Under the pieces are notes generated by a model. The model saw nothing but the letters and a program-made list of their open reading frames with translations, did not search any database and was not told the origin of the DNA. Position numbers and translations under genes: made by a program. From Chitinophaga sp. Ak27 (GTDB lineage Bacteria; Bacteroidota; Bacteroidia; Chitinophagales; Chitinophagaceae), in assembly GCF_012726295.1 (NCBI RefSeq), contig NZ_JABAOB010000001.1, positions 620,001 to 684,000 of the forward strand: a stretch of 64,000 nt of DNA, read 5' to 3'. Of the stretch, positions 9,305-17,416 are shown piece by piece. Each line of letters starts with the position of its first letter. The first letter of the stretch is position 1.

Positions 9305-10027
9305 ATGAATATATACGATTTGATCATCCATGATCAACCAACCATACAGCTCGAGAATATTTTCCTCCCGGGTCAAAACAGGCAAGCCATTCAGCAGCTC
9401 ATCAAAGAGCACCGGTTCATACACGCACTCCATCAATATGGACTTCCTGTCAATAACAAACTGTTGTTATTCGGCAGTTCCGGTTGTGGGAAAACCACTA
9501 CCGCCAAAGGCATTGCCGGCGCCATGAACAAGCCTTTGATGATACTGAACCTGAGCAATGTTGTTTGCCCCCGCATCGGGGAAACCGCGCAAAACATCAA
9601 ATCTGTTTTTGATAAAGCCGCCAGGGAAGGCGCCGTCCTCTTCCTCGATGAGTTTGACCAGATTGGTAAAGCCCGCAGCGATGATGATAAAGATGTAGGA
9701 GAAATGCGGCGCCTGGTGAATACGCTGATACAGCTGATCGATTATTATCCCGAAAAATCGTTGCTCATTTGTGCCACTAACCATATTGAAATGATTGATG
9801 CAGCCATATTAAGGCGTTTTCAATTGCGCATCCGTTTTGAAATGCCCGGTACGAAAGAGTTGGACAATTATTACGAACAACTGTTGGCGCCCTTCCCGCC
9901 GCACTTACAACAAATAAACCGCGCCTATAACATCTCGTTTGCCGAAGCAAAGGATACGGCGTTTACCCAGGTAAAATCCAGGCTCATCGCGGAACTGGAA
10001 TTACAAGCCACAATGGCGGAAGTATAA
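9305..10027 (+). CDS. AAA-family ATPase
   Basis: From ATG at 9305 the protein is 240 residues, MNIYDLIIHD onward. It has a Walker A motif GSSGCGKTT (57-65), Walker B VLFLDEFD (111-118), a sensor-1 ICATN (155-159) and an arginine pair ILRRF (169-173), so it should be an active AAA ATPase forming rings. It resembles small AAA ATPases of Bacteroidota that are often found next to a subtilisin-like protease, but no such partner is present. A TTG codon at 9215 is in frame but would encode an odd basic leader overlapping the thioredoxin remnant, so the ATG is preferred. It ends before a hairpin at 10028-10071. Confidence 0.85.
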   Translation: MNIYDLIIHDQPTIQLENIFLPGQNRQAIQQLIKEHRFIHALHQYGLPVNNKLLLFGSSGCGKTTTAKGIAGAMNKPLMILNLSNVVCPRIGETAQNIKSVFDKAAREGAVLFLDEFDQIGKARSDDDKDVGEMRRLVNTLIQLIDYYPEKSLLICATNHIEMIDAAILRRFQLRIRFEMPGTKELDNYYEQLLAPFPPHLQQINRAYNISFAEAKDTAFTQVKSRLIAELELQATMAEV

Positions 10028-10071
10028 ATTCATCAAAAGGCTATCAACATATTGCCAACCTTTTGATGAAT
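10028..10071. terminator. Bidirectional hairpin terminator between convergent genes
   Basis: A 13-bp perfect inverted repeat (10028-10040 and 10059-10071, arm core TCATCAAAAGG) with an 18-nt loop sits just after the stop of the AAA gene and before the stop of the minus-strand SDR gene. Confidence 0.6.
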
Positions 10072-10098
10072 CCCTAACTTCGTTTCGCCCCTATTCCG

Positions 10099-10851
10099 TC
10101 AAAATGGATACCTGCGCATACCGCCATCTACCACCGCTACGCTACCCGTGATATACCTTGCCCGGGGCGACACCAGGAAAACCGCCATGTTGGCAATGTC
10201 TTCCGGCTCACCGAAATCACCCAATGGAATTTCTTTCCCGGCGAATTCCGCACGCCCTTCGTCAGGAAAAAAACGCCTGGTGTTATTCGTATCAATAAGT
10301 CCCGGCTGCAAACTGTTCACCCGGATACCATGCTGGCCCAATTGCCCGGCCAATCCTTTCGACCAGGCTACCAACGATGCCTTCGCTACCGCAGATACAT
10401 TAATGGAGCGCAACTCATAAGAACTCGTAATATTCAGGATAACTCCCTGTTTACGTGCTATAAAATGAGGCAACAGCTCTTCAGTAAGCTGACGTGGACG
10501 TTCGAAATCAAGCGTCATTGACTCCTCCCATGCATCTGCTGCGCCGGCAACATCTACCGGCTGGCTTCTACCTGCATTATTAATCAGTATATCAACCTGC
10601 CCCAGGCTGGATAATGCAGCTGCAGCTATCAATTGCGGGGCATCGGGTGCCATCAGGTCCTGTACAATTACAACGGGTACTACACCACCAGCAACCATAA
10701 TTTCTTTCTGGAGTGTGTCCAGCAACTCTTTGTTGCGGGCGATGGCTAATACTTTTACACCTTCCAAGGCCAACTCTTTTGTAATAGCGCGGCCAAATCC
10801 CTGGCTAGCGCCAGTAATCACGGCTGTTTTTCCTTTTAAATAGAGATCCAT
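10099..10851 (-). CDS. Short-chain dehydrogenase/reductase (catalytic Tyr replaced)
   Basis: The 250-residue protein from ATG at 10851 (MDLYLKGKTAVITGASQG) is an SDR with the TGxxxGxG cofactor site (TGASQGFG), the NNAG motif and a C-terminal GSVAVVDGG strand. At the active site the usual YxxxK reads SAVAK: the general-acid Tyr is Ser while the Lys is kept, confirmed from the codons TCT GCG GTA GCG AAG. This may alter or abolish ordinary oxidoreductase activity. The frame extends 58 codons further upstream, but that leader overlaps the divergent HxlR gene and is not used. The 106-bp divergent gap suggests control by that HxlR regulator. Confidence 0.88.
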   Translation of the reverse strand: MDLYLKGKTAVITGASQGFGRAITKELALEGVKVLAIARNKELLDTLQKEIMVAGGVVPVVIVQDLMAPDAPQLIAAAALSSLGQVDILINNAGRSQPVDVAGAADAWEESMTLDFERPRQLTEELLPHFIARKQGVILNITSSYELRSINVSAVAKASLVAWSKGLAGQLGQHGIRVNSLQPGLIDTNNTRRFFPDEGRAEFAGKEIPLGDFGEPEDIANMAVFLVSPRARYITGSVAVVDGGMRRYPF

Positions 10852-10957
10852 AATGCTAATCTTTTTTACCTTCAAAAATTCTTTGTAAAAGTAGTGGCGA
10901 GCAGTTAATTTTATGCACTCTACCGTCAATTGTATGGTACGAACAAATATGTAAGTA

Positions 10958-11320
10958 ATGGCAACCAGGAAGATAAATTCTACATATACCCGCAACGAAT
11001 CCACCATCATTGAATGTGACCTCACTTATGCTGTTTACATGATAGGCGGCAGGTGGAAATTACTCATACTTAGTAAACTGGAAGGCAAAACACTGCGTTT
11101 CGGGGAACTAAAAAAAGCATTTCCCAATATCACAGAACGTATGCTCACCCTGCAATTGAAAGCACTTGAACAAGATGGGTTGGTAAAACGTACCGTATAC
11201 GCTGAAGTACCTCCCAGGGTTGAATATGAATTAACTGAGATGGCACGGGAATTAGAACCAATCCTTAAAATGTTAAGTACCTGGGGCAACAAACAGCGAA
11301 GCATGACCACGATGAAATAG
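10958..11320 (+). CDS. HxlR-family transcriptional regulator
   Basis: This 120-residue DNA-binding protein has a winged helix typical of the HxlR family: ECDLTYAVYMIGGRWKLLIL with a conserved early Cys, RFGELKKAFPNITERMLTLQ as recognition region, and PPRVEYELTE in the wing. Such proteins often sense electrophiles or redox stress through the N-terminal Cys and control an adjacent oxidoreductase. It is divergent from the SDR at 10099-10851, the likely target. Confidence 0.92.
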   Translation: MATRKINSTYTRNESTIIECDLTYAVYMIGGRWKLLILSKLEGKTLRFGELKKAFPNITERMLTLQLKALEQDGLVKRTVYAEVPPRVEYELTEMARELEPILKMLSTWGNKQRSMTTMK

Positions 11321-11487
11321 GCATTCAAGACCTTCCGCTATTTTGACCAATACCCCTCCTATATTGCCTTTTACATAGCCGGATACAGAAAATCAGCCGG
11401 AAGTGATTACATTAGATACGCGATAGTAATTACTATTACCAATGCCTGTGAGGCAACCAATCAGTGAACAATGTTATGACTCATCAA

Positions 11488-13578
11488 ATGAAAAAAACTT
11501 TTCTTATTACCGGTTTAGCGCTGGGATTATTTCAGGGTAATGCCTGGTCGCAAACCACCAATCCCGCTCCATTTGTAATACCTGGCCTGCAGGAGTGGCA
11601 GGGTGGCAAGGGACAATTTACCCTTCAACCGACCAGTGCAATTGTATTGGAGCCGACATCGGCAGCCGCTTTATCTGCTACTGCGCAGGTGCTGCAACAG
11701 GACCTCCTGCCGTTAACCCACGGTGTTGTTCTCTCTATCAAGACCGGTACACCTGCCGCGGGCGACATTTTTCTCCTGCTCAACAGCGCTGATACGTCGC
11801 TCGGTAAAGAAGGTTACCAGATTGCCGCTGGAAAGGACGTACTGAATATAGCTGCGCCTGGTGCCCGGGGCGTGTTCTGGGGCACGCGTACCCTGTTGCA
11901 GGTATTAGAACAGGACAGTCTCCATACTCATTTCCCCTGCGGCACAGTCAGGGACTATCCCCGATACGGTGTTCGTGGCTTTGTGCTCGATGCAGGACGT
12001 AAGTTCTTCAGCCTGGATTTTCTCCGGCAATATGTGAAGTTCATGTCCTACTATAAAATGAACGATTTTCACATACACCTCAATGATAACGGTTTTAAGC
12101 AATTCTTTGGAAAAAACTGGGATAGCACCTATGCGGCTTTCCGCCTGCAGAGCGATTTCTATCCCGGGCTTACCTCCAAAGACGGCTCCTATACCAAACA
12201 GGAATTCAGGGACCTGCAGGCGCTGGCAGCTTCCTATGGTGTGAATATAGTTCCGGAGATAGATGTACCGGCGCACTCCCTCGCCTTCACCAAACTCCGC
12301 CCCGAGATTGGCAGCAAACAATATGGCATGGATCATCTCGACCTGGATAACCCGGTTACCTACCAGGTCATTGACAGTGTATTCATGGAATACCTGTCGG
12401 GCCCTAAACCGGTATTTACAGGCCCGGAAGTGCACATCGGAACAGACGAATATGCCAAAGCTGCAGCAGAGCAATTCCGCGCATTCACCGACCATTACAT
12501 ACGCCTCGTAGAAAGCTATGGGAAAAAAGCGCGGGTCTGGGGCGCACTCACACATGCCCAGGGCAATACCCCGGTGAAGGTAAAAGATGTGACAATGAAT
12601 GTATGGTATAACGGCTATGCCGACCCGGTAGCCATGGCAAAACTTGGATACAATATGATCTCTACCCCCGATGGATGGCTGTACATTGTTCCCGCGGCGG
12701 GCTATTACTACGATTACCTCGATGTACGTGAACTATACAACAAATGGGAACCCATACAGGTAGGGGATGTACGGTTTAAAGACGGCGATCCGCAAATCAT
12801 GGGCGGCTCTTTTGCCGTATGGAATGATCATGTAGGCAACGGCATCACAGAGCAGGATGTACACGACCGCGTATTCCCGGCGATGCAGGTACTCGCTCAA
12901 AAAATGTGGAGAGGCGCCGACAGCTCCCAAAGCTATGCCGTGTTTGCCGCCAATGCCGCTAATACCGGCGAAGGCCCCGGCGCCAATATGCGCGGCAAAC
13001 TCAAAGGGAAGAACGGGTTGGTGTTACAATATGAACCTGGAAAAAATAAGAGCAAAGACAATTCCGGCAATCAAAGAAATCTGGGCAAAACAACCAATGC
13101 GGTCATCCGGCACGATGGCCTGCATATCAACGGAGGACGGAGTTTCGCACAAACGCCCATTCCCGAAATAGGGTATGACTATACCGTAATGTTTACCGTT
13201 AAACCTGATGCCGCTAATGCACCCAATGCTGTATTATTTAGCTCCCCCCATGCCACTGTTAAACTCAAACAACAACAAACAGGTAAACTGGGCTTCTCGC
13301 GGGAAGGCTACGATTATACGTTCGATTATACCGTGCCGGCTAATCAATGGACACAACTGGCTATCAGCGGGGATTGCAAAGGCACTCGCCTATACGCAAA
13401 TGGGCAACTGGTACAAAATTTGGCGAAGAAAAAGATAGGTTTTGCAGGCACCAAAGATTCCATGTCGGTTGTACAAACATTGGTATTTCCACTGCAAAAT
13501 ATTGGCGATACTGCACATGCCTTCAAAGGCGTGATAAAAGATATACAGGTATGGAACATCGCGGATAAATTAAAATAA
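11488..13578 (+). CDS. Secreted GH20 beta-N-acetylhexosaminidase with C-terminal LamG-like domain
   Basis: From ATG at 11488 the protein is 696 residues with a signal peptide (MKKTFLITGLALGLF, cleavage near AWSQ). A GH20 N-terminal beta domain is followed by the catalytic barrel, beginning RGFVLDAGRKFFS. The catalytic Asp-Glu pair is in VHIGTDEY at about residues 316-323; the family consensus HxGGDE carries Thr in place of the second Gly. GH20 enzymes release terminal GlcNAc or GalNAc from chitooligosaccharides and glycoproteins, here in the periplasm or outside. The last 190 residues resemble a concanavalin/LamG jelly roll that may bind carbohydrate. A GTG at 11464 is also in frame. It stands alone and ends at a strong terminator. 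Confidence 0.9.
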   Translation: MKKTFLITGLALGLFQGNAWSQTTNPAPFVIPGLQEWQGGKGQFTLQPTSAIVLEPTSAAALSATAQVLQQDLLPLTHGVVLSIKTGTPAAGDIFLLLNSADTSLGKEGYQIAAGKDVLNIAAPGARGVFWGTRTLLQVLEQDSLHTHFPCGTVRDYPRYGVRGFVLDAGRKFFSLDFLRQYVKFMSYYKMNDFHIHLNDNGFKQFFGKNWDSTYAAFRLQSDFYPGLTSKDGSYTKQEFRDLQALAASYGVNIVPEIDVPAHSLAFTKLRPEIGSKQYGMDHLDLDNPVTYQVIDSVFMEYLSGPKPVFTGPEVHIGTDEYAKAAAEQFRAFTDHYIRLVESYGKKARVWGALTHAQGNTPVKVKDVTMNVWYNGYADPVAMAKLGYNMISTPDGWLYIVPAAGYYYDYLDVRELYNKWEPIQVGDVRFKDGDPQIMGGSFAVWNDHVGNGITEQDVHDRVFPAMQVLAQKMWRGADSSQSYAVFAANAANTGEGPGANMRGKLKGKNGLVLQYEPGKNKSKDNSGNQRNLGKTTNAVIRHDGLHINGGRSFAQTPIPEIGYDYTVMFTVKPDAANAPNAVLFSSPHATVKLKQQQTGKLGFSREGYDYTFDYTVPANQWTQLAISGDCKGTRLYANGQLVQNLAKKKIGFAGTKDSMSVVQTLVFPLQNIGDTAHAFKGVIKDIQVWNIADKLK

Positions 13579-13595
13579 CGGGCGTTTCCTGAAAC

Positions 13596-13641
13596 ATAAA
13601 TGGTATACCCGGGCTCGTTTGAGCCCGGGTATACCATTTAT
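13596..13641. terminator. Strong hairpin terminator after GH20 gene
   Basis: A 21-bp perfect inverted repeat (13596-13616 / 13621-13641) with a GTTT loop follows the GH20 stop by 17 bp. It is unusually long for an intrinsic terminator, and only short T-runs follow. Confidence 0.75.
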
Positions 13642-13724
13642 AGCCACTCATGTTTGTTATTAATTTTATAATATTGATGTTATTGGTATTTATGTAACAT
13701 TACCACATAAACCCGGATAACATC

Positions 13725-14660
13725 ATGCCTGCAAGAAGAGATTTCTTAAAACATAGCCTGCTGCCTTTGGGCGCACTTTGCCTATCACCAAATCTTGATG
13801 GCCTACCTCAACCCAAAAGGCCAGAAAGCCTTTTAAGCAAACGGCTGAAATCCCTCACCCGGCATACTCCCTGGAACCAGGTAGAAGCGATTAAGATCCT
13901 GTTCAACACCTTCCATTGCCAGGGCATGGTTAAGATCGGAACAGATTACTGGGTATCTTCTGTAGAGGTGCATCCCGGCAATGACCGATCCTCCGGAGCA
14001 GGACACCTCTTTAAAATCGATGCCGGCGGCAATCTGCTGGCAGATATTGCCATTGGCGAAGGGGCCATCTTTCATCCCAGCGGCATCGATTTCGATGGCA
14101 TGCACATCTGGATAGCAGCTGCCGAATATCGGCCCGACAGCAGGGCTATCATCTACCGGTTCGATCCCCGCCAGATGGTTCTGGAAGAGATGTTTAGATG
14201 GAATGACCATATCGGCGGCATTGCCAGGAACCCTGATACCAACACTTTACACGGCGTCAGCTGGGGTTCGCGCCGGTTCTATCAATGGGCACTGAATGCA
14301 ACAGGTAAGCTACGCCATACCAACGTTTCTCCCTTACCCAACCATGCCTATTACATCGACTACCAGGATAATCAATACCTGGGCGGTGGAGAAATGCTAT
14401 ATACGGGGCTTAACGCCTACAAACGGCCAGGGAAGCCATTGTTTTCCCTTGGAGGTATAGAAATCATTAATCTGGACTCATATCAACCAGTGCACCAGTT
14501 GCCCGTTGAACTGTGGTCACCTGCCACGGATGCTGTTATGACACAGAATCCCAGCTTCTTTGAGTTAGGAGAAGGGGATAAAGTACGGGGCTATTTTATG
14601 CCAGACGATAATGAGTCGACATTGTTTATTTATGAAGCGTCTGCGGCAACTCCCGTATAA
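13725..14660 (+). CDS. DUF6454-like secreted protein
   Basis: This 311-residue protein begins MPARRDFLKHSLLPLGALCL, a twin-arginine-like or ordinary export signal (RRDFLK). The body has regularly spaced strands such as GHLFKIDAGGNLLADI, HPSGIDFDGMHIWIA and YRFDPRQM, which fits a beta-propeller-like fold. I recognise it tentatively as the DUF6454 family, which has no established biochemical role. It sits alone between two terminators, downstream of the GH20 gene but with its own 83-bp leader, so it is probably a single transcription unit. Confidence 0.7.
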   Translation: MPARRDFLKHSLLPLGALCLSPNLDGLPQPKRPESLLSKRLKSLTRHTPWNQVEAIKILFNTFHCQGMVKIGTDYWVSSVEVHPGNDRSSGAGHLFKIDAGGNLLADIAIGEGAIFHPSGIDFDGMHIWIAAAEYRPDSRAIIYRFDPRQMVLEEMFRWNDHIGGIARNPDTNTLHGVSWGSRRFYQWALNATGKLRHTNVSPLPNHAYYIDYQDNQYLGGGEMLYTGLNAYKRPGKPLFSLGGIEIINLDSYQPVHQLPVELWSPATDAVMTQNPSFFELGEGDKVRGYFMPDDNESTLFIYEASAATPV

Positions 14661-14677
14661 GTCCTACCCACATAAAA

Positions 14678-14701
14678 GCCCGCAGGCATACACCTGCGGG
14701 C
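14678..14701. terminator. Hairpin terminator between convergent genes
   Basis: A 9-bp perfect stem (GCCCGCAGG 14678-14686 / CCTGCGGGC 14693-14701) with a 6-nt loop lies between the plus-strand gene ending at 14660 and the minus-strand gene ending at 14726. Confidence 0.65.
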
Positions 14702-14725
14702 CGTTAACATATAAGCATTCATCAA

Positions 14726-16252
14726 TCAATATGCGCCAATTTCTGCCAGCGAACAAGACTTCCCGTCATCATAACTGCTGGTAGTCACGATTCTGAAATA
14801 CCTGGCATCTACCGGGGCTGCAAAGGAGATAAACTGATCCATATCGCTCTTTCTCAACGTAAACACACCTTGCGACGTCCAGCTACCGGTAGCAGTTTTC
14901 GTATACACCGTCATCTCTTTAATGCCTGGCCATACGCCTTGGCGATCCCGGAATGTGAGGCCCTTCAGCTGATGCAAGGCGCCCATGTCAATTGTAAGCT
15001 GGTGCGGATGCGTGGGCTCAGACCCGCTGTACTGTGTATGCCAGTAGGTAGACGGATCATTATCCAGCGCATTGGTAGCCGGGTAACCACTTTCTTCTGA
15101 GTCTACGTCAGCAACCACCCACCCTGTTTTCGGAAGTTCAGGCTGGGAACCAATAGCCGGGTCGAGCACCGGCGCCTGGTTAATAAACGAATAGTGATAG
15201 GAAACAATCGTTTGTCGATAACCATTATTACCCAGCACGTCTACCCTGAGCTCATAGCTACCCTGGAGATCCCAGAGCTCATTTATCGGCGTGGAGATAC
15301 TAAAACTATCGGTTCCTATAGGAGCGGCTGACCAGCTGGGGGTATCGTAAGAATCAGGACTGGCATCAGGGTCCTGGTACACATTAATCCCATTCACCGG
15401 CTGGGCAGCAGAAAAACGCCCGGAGACTACCATATTACCATTGGCATAACTGATATGCACTGTCTTCGCATACGTTTTGAAAGACTGCTGGTAATCGGCT
15501 ACTGTGGCGTTGTTAAACAACTCGCAGTTGTTTAAAATAGCGCAGGCAGCTTTCGATAGCATCGTTCCCTTGGTAAAGTCTGTAGTACTCATCAGGGAAG
15601 TACCTATGGTGTTGGCTTCACTCCTTTTCTCCTTATCGTGCGGCAAACCCAGGCCATGACCCAGTTCATGCGCATTGCCCGCTACCCAGTCGATACCTGG
15701 TCCATACTTTTTGATATCCAGCTGGTCGTGGTCCAGGATAAAAGCCCAGTTACCGATGCCGTAGTAAGGAACGTCGGCATGCGTAACATCCGGTACCGGC
15801 GTAATTACGAGGTAATGCTCACTTCTTTTTTCATCAGGATGCGCCAGGAAGTAGGCTTTTATCTCTTCCATCTCGGGGCCTGCGCCGCCGTCATACTTAT
15901 AAGAAGATGCTGGATGGGCGCCACGAACCACCGAAAATGTCACTTGTGTACCGGCGGCATTGGTCTGCAGCCCGAACGTTTTATTACCAAACCCGTTACG
16001 ATTCATCTCTTTACCATAAAAATCCCGGAAGAAAAACAACATATCCGTCATCCGCTCCCGGTAGCGTAGCAGGGTATCCTGTCCCTGTGGAACAAAATAT
16101 ACTACGTTCAGCTTATAGGTACTCTTATTCACTTCCACGGCTGGTTTATCATCAGCCGTAGTCGTTCCGGAATGTTTGGCGCAATACATAAACGGTAGCG
16201 CCATACCTGTCAAAAAAATATACATCCATAGGTTAACCTTGCTCATATGCAT
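14726..16252 (-). CDS. Secreted zinc metalloprotease (metzincin-like) with C-terminal discoidin domain
   Basis: The 508-residue protein has a lipoprotein-like signal (hydrophobic 7-22, Cys24), a protease domain with the full zinc motif HELGHGLGLPHD at 195-206 and a candidate Met-turn LMSTTDF about 15 residues later, then a linker sandwich and an F5/8 type C (discoidin) domain at about 375-508 ending SLAEIGAY. The HExxHxxGxxH pattern defines metzincin-type peptidases; the exact M family is not certain. It is the last gene of the operon sigma - FecR - SusC - SusD - discoidin lipoprotein - protease, so it probably digests the peptide or glycoprotein imported by that system at the cell surface. 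Starts at 16252 and 16246 are both possible. Confidence 0.82.
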   Translation of the reverse strand: MHMSKVNLWMYIFLTGMALPFMYCAKHSGTTTADDKPAVEVNKSTYKLNVVYFVPQGQDTLLRYRERMTDMLFFFRDFYGKEMNRNGFGNKTFGLQTNAAGTQVTFSVVRGAHPASSYKYDGGAGPEMEEIKAYFLAHPDEKRSEHYLVITPVPDVTHADVPYYGIGNWAFILDHDQLDIKKYGPGIDWVAGNAHELGHGLGLPHDKEKRSEANTIGTSLMSTTDFTKGTMLSKAACAILNNCELFNNATVADYQQSFKTYAKTVHISYANGNMVVSGRFSAAQPVNGINVYQDPDASPDSYDTPSWSAAPIGTDSFSISTPINELWDLQGSYELRVDVLGNNGYRQTIVSYHYSFINQAPVLDPAIGSQPELPKTGWVVADVDSEESGYPATNALDNDPSTYWHTQYSGSEPTHPHQLTIDMGALHQLKGLTFRDRQGVWPGIKEMTVYTKTATGSWTSQGVFTLRKSDMDQFISFAAPVDARYFRIVTTSSYDDGKSCSLAEIGAY

Positions 16253-16277
16253 GTGTTATTTTAAAGTCAAGAAATAC

Positions 16278-17375
16278 TTACAGTGCGCCATACAGGTTGA
16301 TCTCTGCCAGGAACCCAAAGAAATTGGGGCCTTTGGTAAGCACCACCTTCACGTACTTCCAGGATTGAGGCGGTACAGAAAAGAATTGCTCATCATTCTT
16401 CTGTACGAAAGGATAAGTGCCGAGGTCTGTCCAGGTTTGTCCATCTGTACTGGCCATCAGTTGTATTTCAGTTTGTCCGCCGTGGTTGTTCTGGCGGTTC
16501 ACGAGGCCGAACCTTGAAATAGTAGCCACCTGACCCATATTGACTGCAATCCAGTGCGGATAAGGAGTTTCAGCGGTCGACCAGGTGGTATGCCAGAATG
16601 TACTGATGTTGCCGTCTATTGCTGCAGTAGCATAACCGCTCACAGGTCCTTCACCACCTGCTTCCTGGTCACTGAATCCGGCAATAGACCAGCCGGTCCG
16701 GGAAAGTTTCACTTCGGTCTGCGGAGTAATAGTAGCACTCACGGGGTTGGACTGGCGTCTGGATATATCCGTTACCGTTACCACTACCGTAACCGGGCTT
16801 CCCCCGGGCATACCGGAGAGATAACCCACGCCCTGCTGTGTTGCTGATGTAAAAGCTTTGCTCACCACTTTATTAGTGGCCGGATCTGTGTACGCTGCAT
16901 TTACGATCACTGTTTTCCCGGAGTTATTCTCCCACGCCACGCGTGCGCCGCCTATAGAGGCAGTGATTTTGATGGTACCGGCAATCGCAATGTACACCGG
17001 TGGTTTGGGAGTTAACGACATGGTAGTCATCGCGCTCACGGCCCCCTGTGGCCCTACTGTTTTGATGGTAAAGGTGTAGGGTTTGTCGGTTAAGCTACCT
17101 ATCACGGCGGTATCGGTATAGCGACTGAATTTCTGTTCCATCACCTTTCCGGCAGTATCCGTGTAGCTAATAGAGGTATAGAGATAAAGGGCAGAATCTT
17201 TGGGGCTTCGGCCAATAGCATCCCAGGTAAAGATAGCTTCACCGTAACCTGGCGTACCTTTTACGTTGCTCAACGCAGGAGGCGGTGCACCTGCATCTTC
17301 CTTCTTACTGCAGCTCACCAGGTGAAGAAATAAAAGCCCTGAAAGCATGGCTAATAATAACTTTTTATGTAGCAT
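16278..17375 (-). CDS. Surface lipoprotein with tandem beta-sandwich (DUF4998-like) and discoidin domain
   Basis: The 365-residue protein begins MLHKKLLLAMLSGLLFLHLV followed by SCSKKE, a clear Bacteroidota lipoprotein signal. Two beta-sandwich repeats follow (about 35-130 and 130-225), then an F5/8 type C domain with STFWHTTWS and a final FLAEINLYGAL. Its position straight after susD matches that of SusE/F-like surface glycan-binding proteins, so a ligand-binding accessory role for locus 2 is likely. An in-frame TTG at 17411 would almost touch susD; the ATG at 17375 leaves a 41-bp gap and a proper signal peptide. The discoidin domain resembles that of the adjacent protease. Confidence 0.82.
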   Translation of the reverse strand: MLHKKLLLAMLSGLLFLHLVSCSKKEDAGAPPPALSNVKGTPGYGEAIFTWDAIGRSPKDSALYLYTSISYTDTAGKVMEQKFSRYTDTAVIGSLTDKPYTFTIKTVGPQGAVSAMTTMSLTPKPPVYIAIAGTIKITASIGGARVAWENNSGKTVIVNAAYTDPATNKVVSKAFTSATQQGVGYLSGMPGGSPVTVVVTVTDISRRQSNPVSATITPQTEVKLSRTGWSIAGFSDQEAGGEGPVSGYATAAIDGNISTFWHTTWSTAETPYPHWIAVNMGQVATISRFGLVNRQNNHGGQTEIQLMASTDGQTWTDLGTYPFVQKNDEQFFSVPPQSWKYVKVVLTKGPNFFGFLAEINLYGAL

Positions 17376-17416
17376 AACGAAAAGTTGTTTGGATGATGAA
17401 TTATTTTTCAAAGCGG

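Noticed and set aside
10852..11025. A 58-residue N-terminal extension of the SDR with a possible membrane segment
   Set aside because: It overlaps the start of the divergent HxlR gene, and normal SDR sequence begins at the ATG at 10851.
11905..12555. A 216-codon minus-strand frame
   Set aside because: It is antisense to the GH20 catalytic domain and has no independent support.
13596..13641. The 21-bp inverted repeat as the end of an insertion sequence
   Set aside because: Both arms are adjacent with a 4-nt loop and no transposase is nearby, so a terminator hairpin is the simpler reading.
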